Part shown: positions 11,349 through 22,137 of the stretch, one piece after another
How the letters are laid out: every line of letters begins with the position of its first letter
Numbering within the stretch: position 1 is the first letter of the stretch
Assembly (NCBI GenBank): GCA_030407085.1
Contig: CM059582.1
Span: 66,277,501-66,341,500, forward strand
Direction of reading: 5' to 3'
DNA: 64,000 nt
From: Trichopria drosophilae
Lineage: Eukaryota; Arthropoda; Insecta; Hymenoptera; Diapriidae
Program-made: the position numbers and the translations under genes
Notes under the pieces: generated by a model
What the model was told of the DNA's origin: nothing
The model's input: the letters and a program-made list of their open reading frames with translations, nothing else
The model's database searches: none

Positions 11349-12500
11349 ATCAAAAATACACAAATCTTAAAACCAATACAGTTTATAAAAATCAGACAGA
11401 TACTAAATAAACCAAAAGCTCAAAAACAAACACATCTGCATAATCCCATATATATCATAAAAATACCTCAAGCAGAAAACAAGAAAATAAATTACACAGG
11501 TCCATCTTATAATTTATCAGCTCACATTCCGTTCTGTTATAAATGTAACTTAAACATTCAGGGGAAGAATGTCTGAACACACGCAGGGAAGAAAATTTCG
11601 ACCGAAATACGAAAACCACAAAACTAATCGAAACTACTCAACCCCCGATTCCTGCTAATGATTCACAGGAAATAAGAGATCAAGTACTAACTTTTACCCG
11701 AACACGCGAAAATAAAATACCCATACTACGAAGAAGCTTGCAAAATACCCGCGAACCAGACAGATATCAGAATGTTAATAAAGATAGGATAAAAAGGAAC
11801 GCAAACATTAAGGGAGAGAAAAAAGGTAGACCGTTCAAAAACCAACACAAACCGAAAATTAACCGCGAGAAAGAGAACGACACAAATGGAGATAATGGCA
11901 ACAAAAGTCACAACTTTTTAGGCGACATAGAGAGCGACAGAAATGATACGCTCCTCGATATAGACGAAGAAAATAATTCAGATTCCGATGACAAAGCGGA
12001 AGACGATTTCTCCGTGAATAATAGACAAAATAATATCAAGAACATAATCGAAATAAAAAACCACCTGTATATGCAAAAAGACAACAGCGCTTACTTTATA
12101 AACACATTAGGCCAACCTTGCGTAGTTTGATCATCAGAACCAAAAACTAGAAACGAATTACCGAAATTTAGTAACCTAGAGGTAAAAAGAATATCAACTA
12201 TAAAGAAAAATGACAAATACCACATTACACTATCAATAATCACAGACATAGGTGACAGTCAACTAACCGTACGAAGAAACGCATAAGCACTGATAAAATC
12301 CTTACGAGAAGAAACAGATATCCTAAAAATTAACTCACTCAGTATCGCAAAATCAGATGAAGTAGCCGGAGTGAAGTGGCTTTTTATCATTAGAGCAAAA
12401 GAGCAGCAATTCAAAAACTCAAATATGAAAATAATGATTTGTAACGGCAAGATAAAACACGTTGACGTGAAAATAGAGAAGCAGTAATCAAGGAATTCCA
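11349..12500 (+). pseudogene. Spacer of gypsy-1 pol between G-patch and integrase
   Basis: The longest frame (11738-12130) encodes a basic stretch followed by an acidic one (SDRNDTLLDIDEENNSDSDD), then YMQKDNSAYFINTLGQPCVV. That tail and the following KNDKYHITLSIITDIGD / LTVRRNA pieces (to about 12480) are typical of the poorly conserved segment that precedes integrase in 412-like elements. A Cys pair CYKCNL occurs near 11545 and may be a degraded metal-binding motif. Stops are frequent. I assign no enzymatic role. Confidence 0.5.
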
Positions 12501-13207
12501 ATCAACACCAATAGGTGGCCATAAAGGGATAAATAAAACGCTCAAAAGGATTAAGCAAATTTACTATTGGGGAAATATGAAATCAGATGTTGAGAAATTT
12601 ATACAAACTTGTAAATCCTGCCACATGAAAAAACTAACAATGCTTAAGACTAAACAACCAATGGTAATATCGGACACACCCAAACAAGCTCTGGAAAAAA
12701 TAGCAATGGACATCGTAATACCAAACAGTAAAACAGAAGATAGCTACGAAAACATACTGACGATAGAAGATAATCTGACAAAATATCTAATAGCTATACC
12801 CCTAAACAAAGCTACAGCTTCAGACATTGCGGAAGCCCCAGTCAACGATTCATATGTAAATTCGAAATCCCCAAAACCATACTAACAGACCAAGGCAAAA
12901 ACTTTTTGAGTAAAATAATGAAAAAAATGGCAAAATTTTTTTATACAAAACAAATTAAAACGACAGCTTTTCACCCCCAATCAAACGAATCTTTAGAACG
13001 ATCACACTACGTATTTAAAGAATACACAAAGCACTTTTCAGAAAAACACACCGATTGGGATAAATGCTTAGAATTGGCAACATTTTCTTACAATACTAGT
13101 ATTCATGAAGGAACAAAATATGCCCCTTTCGAATTAATGTTCGGAAGAATAGCAAAACTCCCATCAACAAGATCCATAAAAGACGAGACACAGCTTACCT
13201 ATACACC
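12500..13207 (+). pseudogene. pol: Integrase of gypsy-1, N-terminal and catalytic part
   Basis: Integrase would insert the cDNA into the genome. The N-terminal zinc domain reads GGHKGINKTLKRI near 12515 and FIQTCKSCHMKK near 12600. The catalytic core has AMDIV (first Asp, about 12710), LTDQGKNF (second Asp, about 12885) in a shifted frame, and FHPQSNESLERSHYVF (Glu, about 12990) in a further frame. All three DDE residues can still be read, but a stop at 12883 and frame changes split the gene. Translation runs into the foldback insertion at 13207. Confidence 0.85.
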
Positions 13208-13950
13208 ATGTTTCTCAACCTATTGAACCCCGTTTACCAGCAGATAGAGCTTAAAATTCTGAAATGAAAGTTCCTTTGCCGAAATGTTTTCAAGCTACCG
13301 TTTTCAAGTTATTCAGCATTGAAATGAACCGATAGGAAAAGAGCTTTGCGATTATCGCAATGGTAGTATTGTCGGTGCATGTTGAGAATAAATACGAAGA
13401 GAATGCTCTTCGTCCATAAACCGCGCAATTGTTTTCTAGCGAAGCTGTGGTAAGTTCGAAAGAGACTGTCATAAATATCGATCGGATTCGAATGTCTAAC
13501 CTGCTACTGGTTTTCGGATTCGAAAGGAAAATTAAAACTTTTGATTCGAATTTGTAATGAATCAAAAAATGATTATTTTACAGGTTAGGCATTCATGTAG
13601 AAAATAACGTTTCATATGTTTCGAAACCCTGGAAAATATTTTCTAAATAGTGTAATGAGAATATAAAAGTTAAAGATTTAAAATTAAGGGATCGACAGTT
13701 TTTTAAAAAGTACTTGGATTTAAAATCAGAAAGCATGGATTTGTACAAAGTCGTAAGATGCATCTCTTTTTCCTTTTGAAGCCCCTGGGTGGAATTACGC
13801 ATACAAAGACCACCCTGGAAAAGTCCCTTGTTTTTTTGTATAATTTGCAAACGGCACAGAACCACTTTTTGAGCTCCAATTTTTTCTTTTTGCAAAATTA
13901 CATTATCGACTTTAATAATCAACATCAATCAGAGTTGCTCGAGATTAGCC

Positions 13951-15060
13951 CGTAATTGTTATTAACAAATTATTCATAAAAATCATTTCTAAACGGCACA
14001 AAACCATTTTTTCAGCTCCAATTTTTTCCAATTGCATGATTAAATCATCGACTTTAATAATAACTACATTTAGAGTGGCACGCGATTAGCACGTAATTGT
14101 TATTAACAAATTATTAATAAAAATCATTACTCAACGACACAGAGCCACTGTATGAGCTCCAATCTTTTCCTTTTGAAAAATTAAATTATCGATTTTAATA
14201 ATCAACTTCATTCATTGTTGCAGGCGATTAGCACGTAATTGTTATTAACAAATTATTCTTAAAAACCATTTCTAAACGGCACAGATTCATTTTTTGCGCT
14301 CCTTTTTTTCGTTCTTCAAAATTACACTCTCGACTTTAATAATCAACTTCATTCAGAGGTACATTCGATTTGCACGTAATTGTTATTAAAAAATTATTCA
14401 TAAAAATCATTTCTAAACGGCACATAACCACTGTTTTTAGCTCAATTTTTTCTTTTTACAAAATTAAATTATCGTCTTTAATAATCAACTTCAGTCAGAG
14501 TTGCACGAGATTAACACGTAATTGTTATTAACATATTGTTTATAAAAATCATTTCTAAACGGCACAGAACCATTTTTTTCCCATTGCAAGATTAAATCAT
14601 CGACTTTAATAATTAACTCCATTAGATTTATACGCGATTAGCACGTAAATGTTATTAACAAATTATTAATAAAAATCATTTCTAAACGGCACAGAACCGC
14701 TTTTAGATCTGTAATTTTTTCCAATTACAAGATAAAATCATCGACTTCAATAATCAACTTCATTCAGAGTTGTACGCGGTTAGTGCGTCATTGTTATTAA
14801 TAAATTATTCATAAAAACCATTTCTAATCGGCACAGATCCATTTTTGAGCTCTAATTTTGTCCTTTTGCAAAATTAAATAATCGACTTTAATAATTAGTT
14901 TCATTCAGAGCTGCCTGCGATTAACACGTAATTGTTAATAACAAATTATTCATAAAAATCATTCCTAAAAGGCACAGATTCATTTTTGGGCTCCATTTTT
15001 TCCCTTTTACATAATTAAATCGTCGATTTTAATAATCAATTTCATTCAGAGTTACACGCG
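13951..15060 (+). repeat. ~141-bp tandem repeat of the left foldback arm
   Basis: The word CGTAATTGTTATTAACAAAT or close variants recurs at 13951, 14092, 14234, 14375, 14517, 14644, 14786 and 14937. Spacings are mostly 141-142 bp, with one at 127 and one at 151. Each unit also carries a GGCACAGAACCA segment and a GACTTTAATAATCAAC segment. Confidence 0.85.
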
Positions 15061-15066
15061 ATTAGT

Positions 15067-16110
15067 TTTTATGAATAATTTGTTAATAACAATTGCGTGC
15101 AAATCACGTGCTCATCCGAATCAAATTTATTATTTAAGTCGACGATTTAACGTGCAATTGAAAAAAATTGCAGGTCAAAAAGTGGTTCTGTGCCGTTTAT
15201 AAATGATTTTTATGAATAATTTTTTAATAACAATTACGTGCAAATCGAATGTACCTCTGAATGAAGTTGATTATTAAAATCGATAGTGTAATTTTGAAGA
15301 ACGAAAAAATTGGAGCGCAAAAAATGAATCTGTGCCGTTTAGAAATGTAATGTTAATCGCAGGCAGCTCTGAATGAAATTGATTATTAAAGTCGATAATT
15401 TAATTTTTCCAAAGGAAAAGATTGGAGATCATACAGTGGTTCTGTGTCGTTTTGTAATGATTTTTATTAATAATTTGTTAATAACAAATACGCGCTAATC
15501 GCGTGCAACTCTAAATGTAGTTATTACTAAAGTCGATGATTTAATCATGCAATTGGAAAAAATTGGAGCTCAAAAAATGGTTCTGTGCCGTTTAGACATG
15601 ATTTTTATGAATAATTTGTTAACAATAATTACGGGCTAATCTCGAGCAACTCTGATTGATGTTGATTATTAAAGTCGATAATGTAATTTTGCAAAAAGAA
15701 AAAATTGGAGCTCAAAAAGTGGTTCGCTGCCGTTTGCAAATTATACAATTATAAATACAATTTTAAGCAAAAACAGTGGTTCTGTGTCGTTTAGAAATGG
15801 TTTTTCAGAACAATTTGTTAATAACAATGACGTGCTAATCGCGTGCAACTCTACATGAAGTTGACTATAAAGTCGATAATTCAGTTTTTCGCAAGGAAAA
15901 AATTGGAGCTCAAAAAGTGGTTCTGTGCCGTTGAGAAATGATTTTTATGAACTATTTGTTAATAACAATTACGTGCTAATCGCTTGCAACTCGAAATGAA
16001 GTTGATTATTAATGTCGATGATTTAGTTTTGCAAAAGAAAAAAATCGGAGCCCAAAAATGGGTCTGTGCCTTTTAGAATTGATTTTTATGAACTATTTGT
16101 TAATAACAAT
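15067..16110 (-). repeat. ~141-bp tandem repeat of the right foldback arm
   Basis: These are inverted copies of the left-arm unit: AATTTGTTAATAACAATTACG-like words occur near 15080, 15220, 15475, 15610, 15810, 15960 and 16095. The array is less regular than the left one (one unit near 15345 is shortened), which shows independent change after formation of the palindrome. Confidence 0.75.
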
Positions 16111-16867
16111 TACGGGCTAATCTTGTGCAACTCTGACTGATGTTGATTATTGAAGTCGATGATGTAATTTTGCAAAAACAAAAAATTGGAGCTCAAAAAG
16201 TGGTTCTGTGCCGTTTGCAAATCATACAAAAAAACAAGGGACTTTTCCAGGGTGGTCTTTGTATGCGTAATTCCACCCAGGGGCTTTAAAAGGAAAAAGA
16301 GCATAACTGAAGAACAAATGCATGCTTTCTGATTATAAATCGAAGTACTTTTTAAAAAACTGTCGATCCCTTAATTTTAGATCTTTAACTTTTATATTCT
16401 CATTACACAATTTAGAAAATATTTTCCAGGGTTTCGAAACATATGAAACGTTATTTTCTACATTAATGCCTAACCTGTAAAATAATCATTGTTCGATTCA
16501 TTACAAATTCGAATCAAAAGTTTTAATTTTCCTTTCGAAACCGAAAACCAGTGGCAGGTTAGACATTCGAATCCGATCGATATTTTTGACAGTCTCTTTC
16601 GAACTTTCCGCTGCTTCGCTAGAAAACAATTGCGCGGTTTATGGACGATGTGCATTTTCTTCGTATTTATTCTCAATATGCACCGAAAATACTACCATTG
16701 CGATAATCGCAAAGCTCTTTTCCTATTGGTTCATTTCAATGCTGAATAACTTGAAAACGGTAGCTTGAAAACATTTTCGGCAAAGGAACTTTCATTTCAG
16801 AATTTTACGCTCTATCTGCTGGTAAACGGGGTTCAATAGGTCGAGAAACACGTTGTATAGTCCCGAC

Positions 16868-18537
16868 GTGGAGTACACTTCTGTGGGACCTGAAATGTAA
16901 ATACAAGATATACATGGATTCTTATAGATTTTGACCTCCTGAATCCGAATCTGTCGGTTAGATTTTGTTAAAATATTTAATTGTTTATATCGATATATCT
17001 CGAAAGCGGTAAGTCGTACAAAAAAAAAGTTCAAAAAAATGTTTATCTATTTAATTAGAACAAAAAAGGTCGGTATCACTTTTCTCGTATCGTTGATATT
17101 ACTCTAGAATATCAGCCATTATCGATTAGCGCATCAAAAAATGCTGTTTAAAATTAGACCAAAAAGGTTATCAGTATCATCTTTACCACATTTTGTCATA
17201 TTAATTCAAATATGAGCCGTTAATTCTTTTGCCCATCTACCATTTTTTCAGGAAAATTAGAATGAATTATAACAAACATCGCTATAAGTTATGTAATATT
17301 TAACGTTCTTTCAGCTGGCATTATTATAGCAGAATGCTTGCCGAAAAGCAGTAATTGACAAAAAAATTATACTATATTGTACTGCGTGCTATTGCGTAGC
17401 AAATGGTATTTCATGTTGTTCATTTTGCATGTGCCGAAAGAATAATTCATGTAAAAATGTATAAAATTGTTATATCAATATCATTTCGTTTCATTTACCG
17501 ATTACATAATTTAATTATTACACACTTCTGATTTAATAACGCTGTCACATGGAACGTTAAAATTACATAAAAAATAGCAATGTTTGTTTAATTCACTCTA
17601 ATTTTCGTGAACAATTGTAGATGGACGTAAGGATTAACGGTTCATACATCTGAATTTATATTACAAAATGTGGTAAAGATGATACTAATAACCTTTTTTG
17701 TTCTAATTTTAAACAGCTAAACTTTTTGAGATATGTACCTATTAAACTTAATAAATTGTTAATAACAATTAATCTAAAACATTTCTAAAAATGTAACTGA
17801 GAATTTCGAATTCAGAAAATCAAAATTTATAAGGATCTGTACCATTTTCCAATGGTTATATAATTGTACAAAATGGTCTATTCGCAGTATTTTGACTTTC
17901 AGGACTCAGCCTCCATTTTTTAAGCCGCCATCTTGAATATGGATATCAGATTAGGTTCATATATATATATATATATATATATAATGATAATTTTTAGCGT
18001 TTGGATACATTTCAGTCGTTTATCGAGATGAAAACAAGCCTTAAAGTCAAAAATATCACACAAAAATGTAGGTTTTTCATCATTAAATCTTCTGTAACTT
18101 TTTTATTTCAATTTTTTCATCCACTTTAACAACGCCATCTGAAAGAGCATACAATTTTGCATAAGAAATGTGCTCTTTGTTATTTTTTCTCTAATATTCG
18201 TTAAAAGTACCACCTCGAATGTCGTGTCGCGGCGTCATCGGGCATTTTTTGATGCGCTAATCGATAATGGCTGATATTCTCGAGTAATATCAACAATAAT
18301 ACGAGAAAAGTGATACCAACCTTTTTTGTTCTAATTAAATAGTTAAACATTTTTTGTTTGAACTTTTTTCTTGTACGACTTACCGCTGTGGAGATATATC
18401 GATATAAACAATTAAATTGTTCATAACAATTAACTTACCACTTTTAACAAAATCTAACCGACAGATTCGGATTCAGCAGGTCAAAATCTTTAAGAATCCA
18501 TGTATATCTTGTATGGACATTTCAGGTCACACAGAAG
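16868..18537. mobile_element. Foldback-like element B with ~300-bp inverted ends
   Basis: The left end (ACTTCTGTGGGACCTGAAAT from about 16875) and the right end (inverted, 18430-18537) match over about 300 bp, including GATTCGGATTCAG and the ATATATCGATATAAACAATT block. An inner inverted pair (17140-17280 and 17570-17725) makes it a palindrome within a palindrome. No coding capacity is recognised. It abuts element A, and the two together fill the insertion in gypsy-1. Confidence 0.75.
17960..17985 (+). repeat. (TA)n microsatellite
   Basis: A run of about 12 TA dinucleotides lies within element B. Confidence 0.9.
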
Positions 18538-18540
18538 TAT

Positions 18541-18880
18541 ACACCGCGTCAGTACTAATAGTGACTATGTACAAAACCTAGCCTCAAAATTATATGACAT
18601 ACAGAAATACGCACAAAAAAACTTGATAGCAGCTAATATCAAAGCAAAACACTACTACGTCAGAAACATAAACCCAATAACCCTAAAATAGGAGAAGCAG
18701 TTTTCTTACAGAAAAATCATAAAACTGACAAACTTGACGATGAATATCAAGGCCCTTTTGAAGTATTACAAATTTTCGATAATGGAAACGTAAAAATAAA
18801 AATAAAGAATGATGAAAACGTAGTTCATGCGAATAGATTAAAATACTCAAAAATACCTATTTCAAAAGAAAAGAAATGAG
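18541..18880 (+). pseudogene. pol: Integrase C-terminal domain of gypsy-1, after the insertion
   Basis: The gypsy-1 coding sequence resumes here. DYVQNLASKLYDIQKYAQKN lies near 18560, then after a stop (18689-18691) DDEYQGPFEVLQIFDNGNVK near 18740 and NVVHANRLKYSKI near 18815. This is the GPF/Y-type module that ends many gypsy integrases. With the TATACACC octamers it shows that 13208-18537 was inserted into a once continuous pol. Confidence 0.8.
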
Positions 18881-18898
18881 ATAGCGAGATTCCATCTG

Positions 18899-20230
18899 TT
18901 ACGTCCTACGTAACCTTCCAAATCGACAAATTACGGGAATCCCCGAAACCACATAGAGAATACCATTATAGCGCCCCCAAGTCCCATGAACTACAAACCC
19001 AAAAAAATTCGATGGTAAATCAAACACCTTTTCCTTTCCAAGTCTCGGACAAAGTCAATCCCTGTATTACCTACAAATAAAAAATTAAACCAAATTCAAA
19101 AATTATACGCATCTGACGATTTTCCTTTTTTTACTATTAAGAAATAAATAATTTTAAAATCTAAACATATTCTTTATTCATTATTATTTAAAAACTGTCT
19201 CATGACCTAAATCAAAGAGAAACTTCAAAATGCTACGTTCTAAAAAAAGAACACGTATAAAGAGCCCACTGTCCTTTGACAGTCCTAAAAGCAATAAAAA
19301 TCACATACATACACACATACATACAAGTCGACCACACCCAACGCTTACGTCAACTCTAAAAATAAGAAAAAGAAATAAATACATCCGTTTTTATTATAAA
19401 AAGAACCAACAAATTCCAGGGCAGCTCAGACAAATATGGATTCCATTTTTTGTTTAAAAAAATAGAAAACACCACCGTTAATATTCGTAGAATCTATAAA
19501 AATAAATATACACAAATAAACGGAAAAAGTAGAAAAATTGTTAATATAAAATTGCAAAAACGTGTTTACCCAATCGACATTTTTTTCACAGAAACAAATT
19601 TTAATTAACAAAATTTGTTACACCTTTTAATATTTTACAACAATCATTCTTTAAAAAAACAATAGCTATATAAATCCTACAATTTCCGTTCATTTTTGTA
19701 TAAACTACCGCTAAAAATAGTACTAATTTATATAACTGAAACCATCAGATTTCAGAACAGCCTAGAATACAATTTGTCACAATACAATTTGTTTTAAAAA
19801 ATAGATATTAAATCTTAATATTAAATAGATATTATAAAAACACCATCGTTCATATTTGTAAAACCCGTAAAAATAAATATACATAAATAAACGGAGGAAG
19901 TAGAAAAATTCATAATTTAAATTTTAAAAAATACATCTACAAAAAAATGTACAATTTTCACAGCAACAAATTTTAATTAACAAAATTGTTGCACTTTTTA
20001 GTATTTTACCAAAATCTTTTTTTTTATAACAATAGTTCTATAAATCCTACAACTTCCGTTCATTTTTGTATGAACTACCAAAAAAATATCACAAAATTAT
20101 TCAACATAAAAAATCAACAAAAATTAGTGTAAATAATAACAATTGAAAATCGCCGGAAAATAGTAAAAAAATGTTCACGACTACTGTCATAATAAACCTT
20201 AACGAAAATAAAATATATTTGTGATCTGGA
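18899..20230 (+). other. Non-coding block with LTR-like start and a ~369-bp tandem duplication
   Basis: It begins TGTTACGTCCTACGTAACC just after the gypsy-1 integrase, which could be the start of its 3' LTR, though no matching end is found. Segments 19468-19710 and 19837-20077 are diverged direct copies spaced about 369 bp; both contain AAATAAATATACA..AAATAAACGG and ATAAATCCTACAA.TTCCGTT. I see no gene. Confidence 0.55.
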
Positions 20231-20480
20231 ATGGCATATCCCGCAACTGATAAGAAATGTTTAGATCTAGAGGGAGGCAATACCTATTGGGATTTGTTAC
20301 CAGAAGTCTTCTGCGGCTCCAACAAATATGACGTACTTTACGAAGGACAGATTAATAAAGCATACAATGAAGATAAAACCGTAGTATACTCGCTCACAAC
20401 GGATGAAGTAACATTTGCACTAGCAGCAAAAGGGAGAAAAGGTGCATCCAGCTACGAATTAAATCAAAAACGCCCATTAA
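20231..20480 (+). pseudogene. Fragment resembling an RNA-virus-derived glycoprotein (possible endogenous viral element)
   Basis: The frame encodes about 80 residues with a CLDLEGGNTYWDLLPEVFCG block and a following YDVLYEG segment. I associate this pattern, with moderate uncertainty, with the glycoprotein of chuvirus-like negative-strand RNA viruses, copies of which occur in insect genomes, often within BEL/Pao elements. The reading frame is cut at about 20460-20480 where the Penelope-like 3' end begins. Only one small piece is present, so no function can remain. Confidence 0.35.
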
Positions 20481-20489
20481 AATTTTATT

Positions 20490-20532
20490 AACCCTACGTT
20501 TCGACATCTGGTTTGATGTCCTCCTCAGGGGT
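20490..20532 (-). ncRNA. Candidate type I hammerhead ribozyme at the Penelope-like element 3' end
   Basis: On the minus strand the core CTGAGGA (20522-20528) is followed by a six-pair stem II, GACATC/GATGTC (20515-20520 with 20503-20508), closed by a six-base loop, then GAAA (20499-20502) and CGTA. Flanking AACCC (20528-20532) and GGGTT (20490-20494) can pair as stem I. Cleavage would follow the GTA just before GGGTT. Stem III is reduced to the self-complementary ACGT, as described for the dimer-dependent hammerheads of Penelope-like elements. The strand agrees with the adjacent element. Confidence 0.72.
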
Positions 20533-20784
20533 TTTTAACCTTTAAAACATATGTTTTTTTACAATGACGAAATAATATAAGAAAAAACGATAATAAAAAT
20601 AATATAAACAATAAAAATATGTTATGTTGATATAGTGTATAAAAAAACTACATTTTTAAATGAGCATAACAACTTATTTGTTCTTAACGCGATGATGTTA
20701 ACTGACAATCAATACCGAGTGACGTGCCATTGAATTCTAGTCGATTTTGTGCGTTATTACATTGGGTAGTGTTAGTATATATAT

Positions 20785-21060
20785 ACAGGGTGGACCTCGG
20801 CTAACGGGTCATAGGGCATCCCATGTTAATGAAGCAGGCAATGGTGATCGAGTATTTCGGCCAGTCAACCAATCACGCGTCAGTCTGGCCTTACTACGAG
20901 TCAGTCCTGACCCAAGCGAATGCATTTCGGAACACATCGACTAACTCGTAGTAAGGCCAGACTGACGCGTGATTGGTTGACTGACCGAAATACTCGATCG
21001 CCATTGGCTACTTCATTAACATGGGCTGCCCTATGACCCGTTAGCCGAGGTCCACCCTGT
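20785..21060. mobile_element. 276-bp palindromic MITE, ACAGGGTGG termini
   Basis: The ends ACAGGGTGGACCTCGGCTAA and its inverse frame a near-complete palindrome with arms of about 130 bp and an ~18-bp loop. The element sits in TATAT/ATATA sequence, consistent with TA-rich target duplication as in mariner-like MITEs. It lies inside the Penelope-like 3' region, so it is younger than that insertion. Confidence 0.85.
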
Positions 21061-22137
21061 ATATAAGTATCAATATAAGGTGTGAATGGCTATTATAATT
21101 GATGTGTTCCTGGTAACTAAATTAAATCGTTTTATAAAGAATTTAAGTTTTCAGTGTTAGTACGGTAATTAACTGCATTATTGTTTTTTTATATGTAGCA
21201 TCTCTTTGATCCGACTATATTTTGATATCTATAGTAAACCCGTTCTTCATCCAAGATTTTATAATTTTTAAAATCAAAGTTATGCCCTATGGTTAACATG
21301 TGTTTCGCCAAGGCTGTATGTCCATTATTATACTTCCAAGCGTTTTTATCTTCTCCTATTCGGGTACCTTTATAGCGTTTTGTTTGTCCTATATAAGTGC
21401 CATTGCATTCCATACAATCGATCTTATAAATGACATTCGTTTTTTTGTCAGCGTCGATCTTGTCTATTTTGGTGGAGTACAATCGTGTTAGACTGTTATG
21501 ATTGTAGGTTGCAATTTTTATATCATAAGGTCTTAAGATTTTTGTGATCTGCCCTGTGATGCGACCAACATGTGGTATAACTAAAAACGTAGGATGCGTT
21601 GGGTCCAAGATGTTATTATCCTTGGGAGTCTGTTTTAAATTTAAAAAATGAAATCTCTCATGAACAGTTGAATTAATGTACGAAATAGGGTAATTGTTAT
21701 TGATTAAAATGTTCTTAATATATTAATGTTTTTATTATGGAATCTCTTATCAGACAGGGATATGGCTCGGTCAACCACTCGTTATGACGGATATTTTATA
21801 TGACAACTAGTGATTAGAAAGATAATTTATGTACCTTCCTGAGTTGGTTGGTTTTTGATACCAGTCTGTGATAAGATTCCCATTATCTCTTATAACAAGA
21901 ACATCCAGAAACGGTAGCGTACCATTTCTTTCTAATTCATGCGTAAACTGTAGTTTATTGTTGTGACTATTAAAAACCTTAAGAATGTTGTCTATCATGT
22001 CATGACGGCATATTAAAAAAATATCATCAACATAACGTTTGTAGAACGGAATGTTGGAGCGAATTAAAATGTTGAGACAATGGGATTCTAAATCAATCAC
22101 AACCATGTTGGAGACAGTGGAGAGCCCATAGGTAAAT

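Larger units (their letters stand above)
13199..16862. mobile_element. Foldback element A with ~1.8-kb inverted arms
   Basis: The left arm (from about 13199, CTATACACCATGTTTCTCAA) and the right arm (ending about 16862) are inverted copies. For example, TTGAACCCCGTTTACCAGCA at 13227 recurs inverted near 16815. The arms meet near 15066 with almost no loop. The inner part of each arm is a tandem array of a ~141-bp unit. The outer ~740 bp is non-repetitive. No transposase is present. Long, internally repeated arms resemble Foldback/Galileo-type DNA elements, but the superfamily is not proven. Short open frames (13758-13955 plus, 16110-16304 minus) are the same arm sequence read twice. Confidence 0.85.
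5076..18898 (+). mobile_element. Gypsy-1: decayed Ty3/gypsy LTR retrotransposon
   Basis: Order on the plus strand is gag, protease, linker, RT, RNase H, G-patch segment, spacer, integrase, which is Ty3/gypsy order. The gag and linker resemble the 412/mdg1 and errantivirus-like side of the group. The element is interrupted from 13208 to 18537 by foldback elements and resumes with the integrase C-terminus. The octamer TATACACC stands at both junctions (13200-13207 and 18538-18545), consistent with a target duplication. Many stops and frameshifts show it is inactive. No envelope gene is seen. Confidence 0.85.
20482..22137 (-). mobile_element. Penelope-like element, 5'-truncated
   Basis: It reads on the minus strand. 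RT remains from 22137 downward: MGSPLSPT near 22120, then RYVDDIFLICR near 22015-22045 with YVDD intact, FLDVLVIRDNG and DWYQKP. After frame changes there is VVDRAISLSDKRFHNKNIN near 21720-21790, then a GIY-YIG-type nuclease segment (21189-21608: VIYKIDCMECNGTYIGQTKR, then GHTALAKHM). RT plus GIY-YIG on one protein is diagnostic of this class. A LINE inserted at 22138 removes the 5' part, and a MITE lies in the 3' region. The 3' end carries the hammerhead motif. Confidence 0.85.

Noticed and set aside
13758..13955. Small open frame repeated at 16110-16304 on the other strand, suggesting a conserved short protein
   Set aside because: The two copies are simply the inverted foldback arms; conservation is due to DNA duplication.
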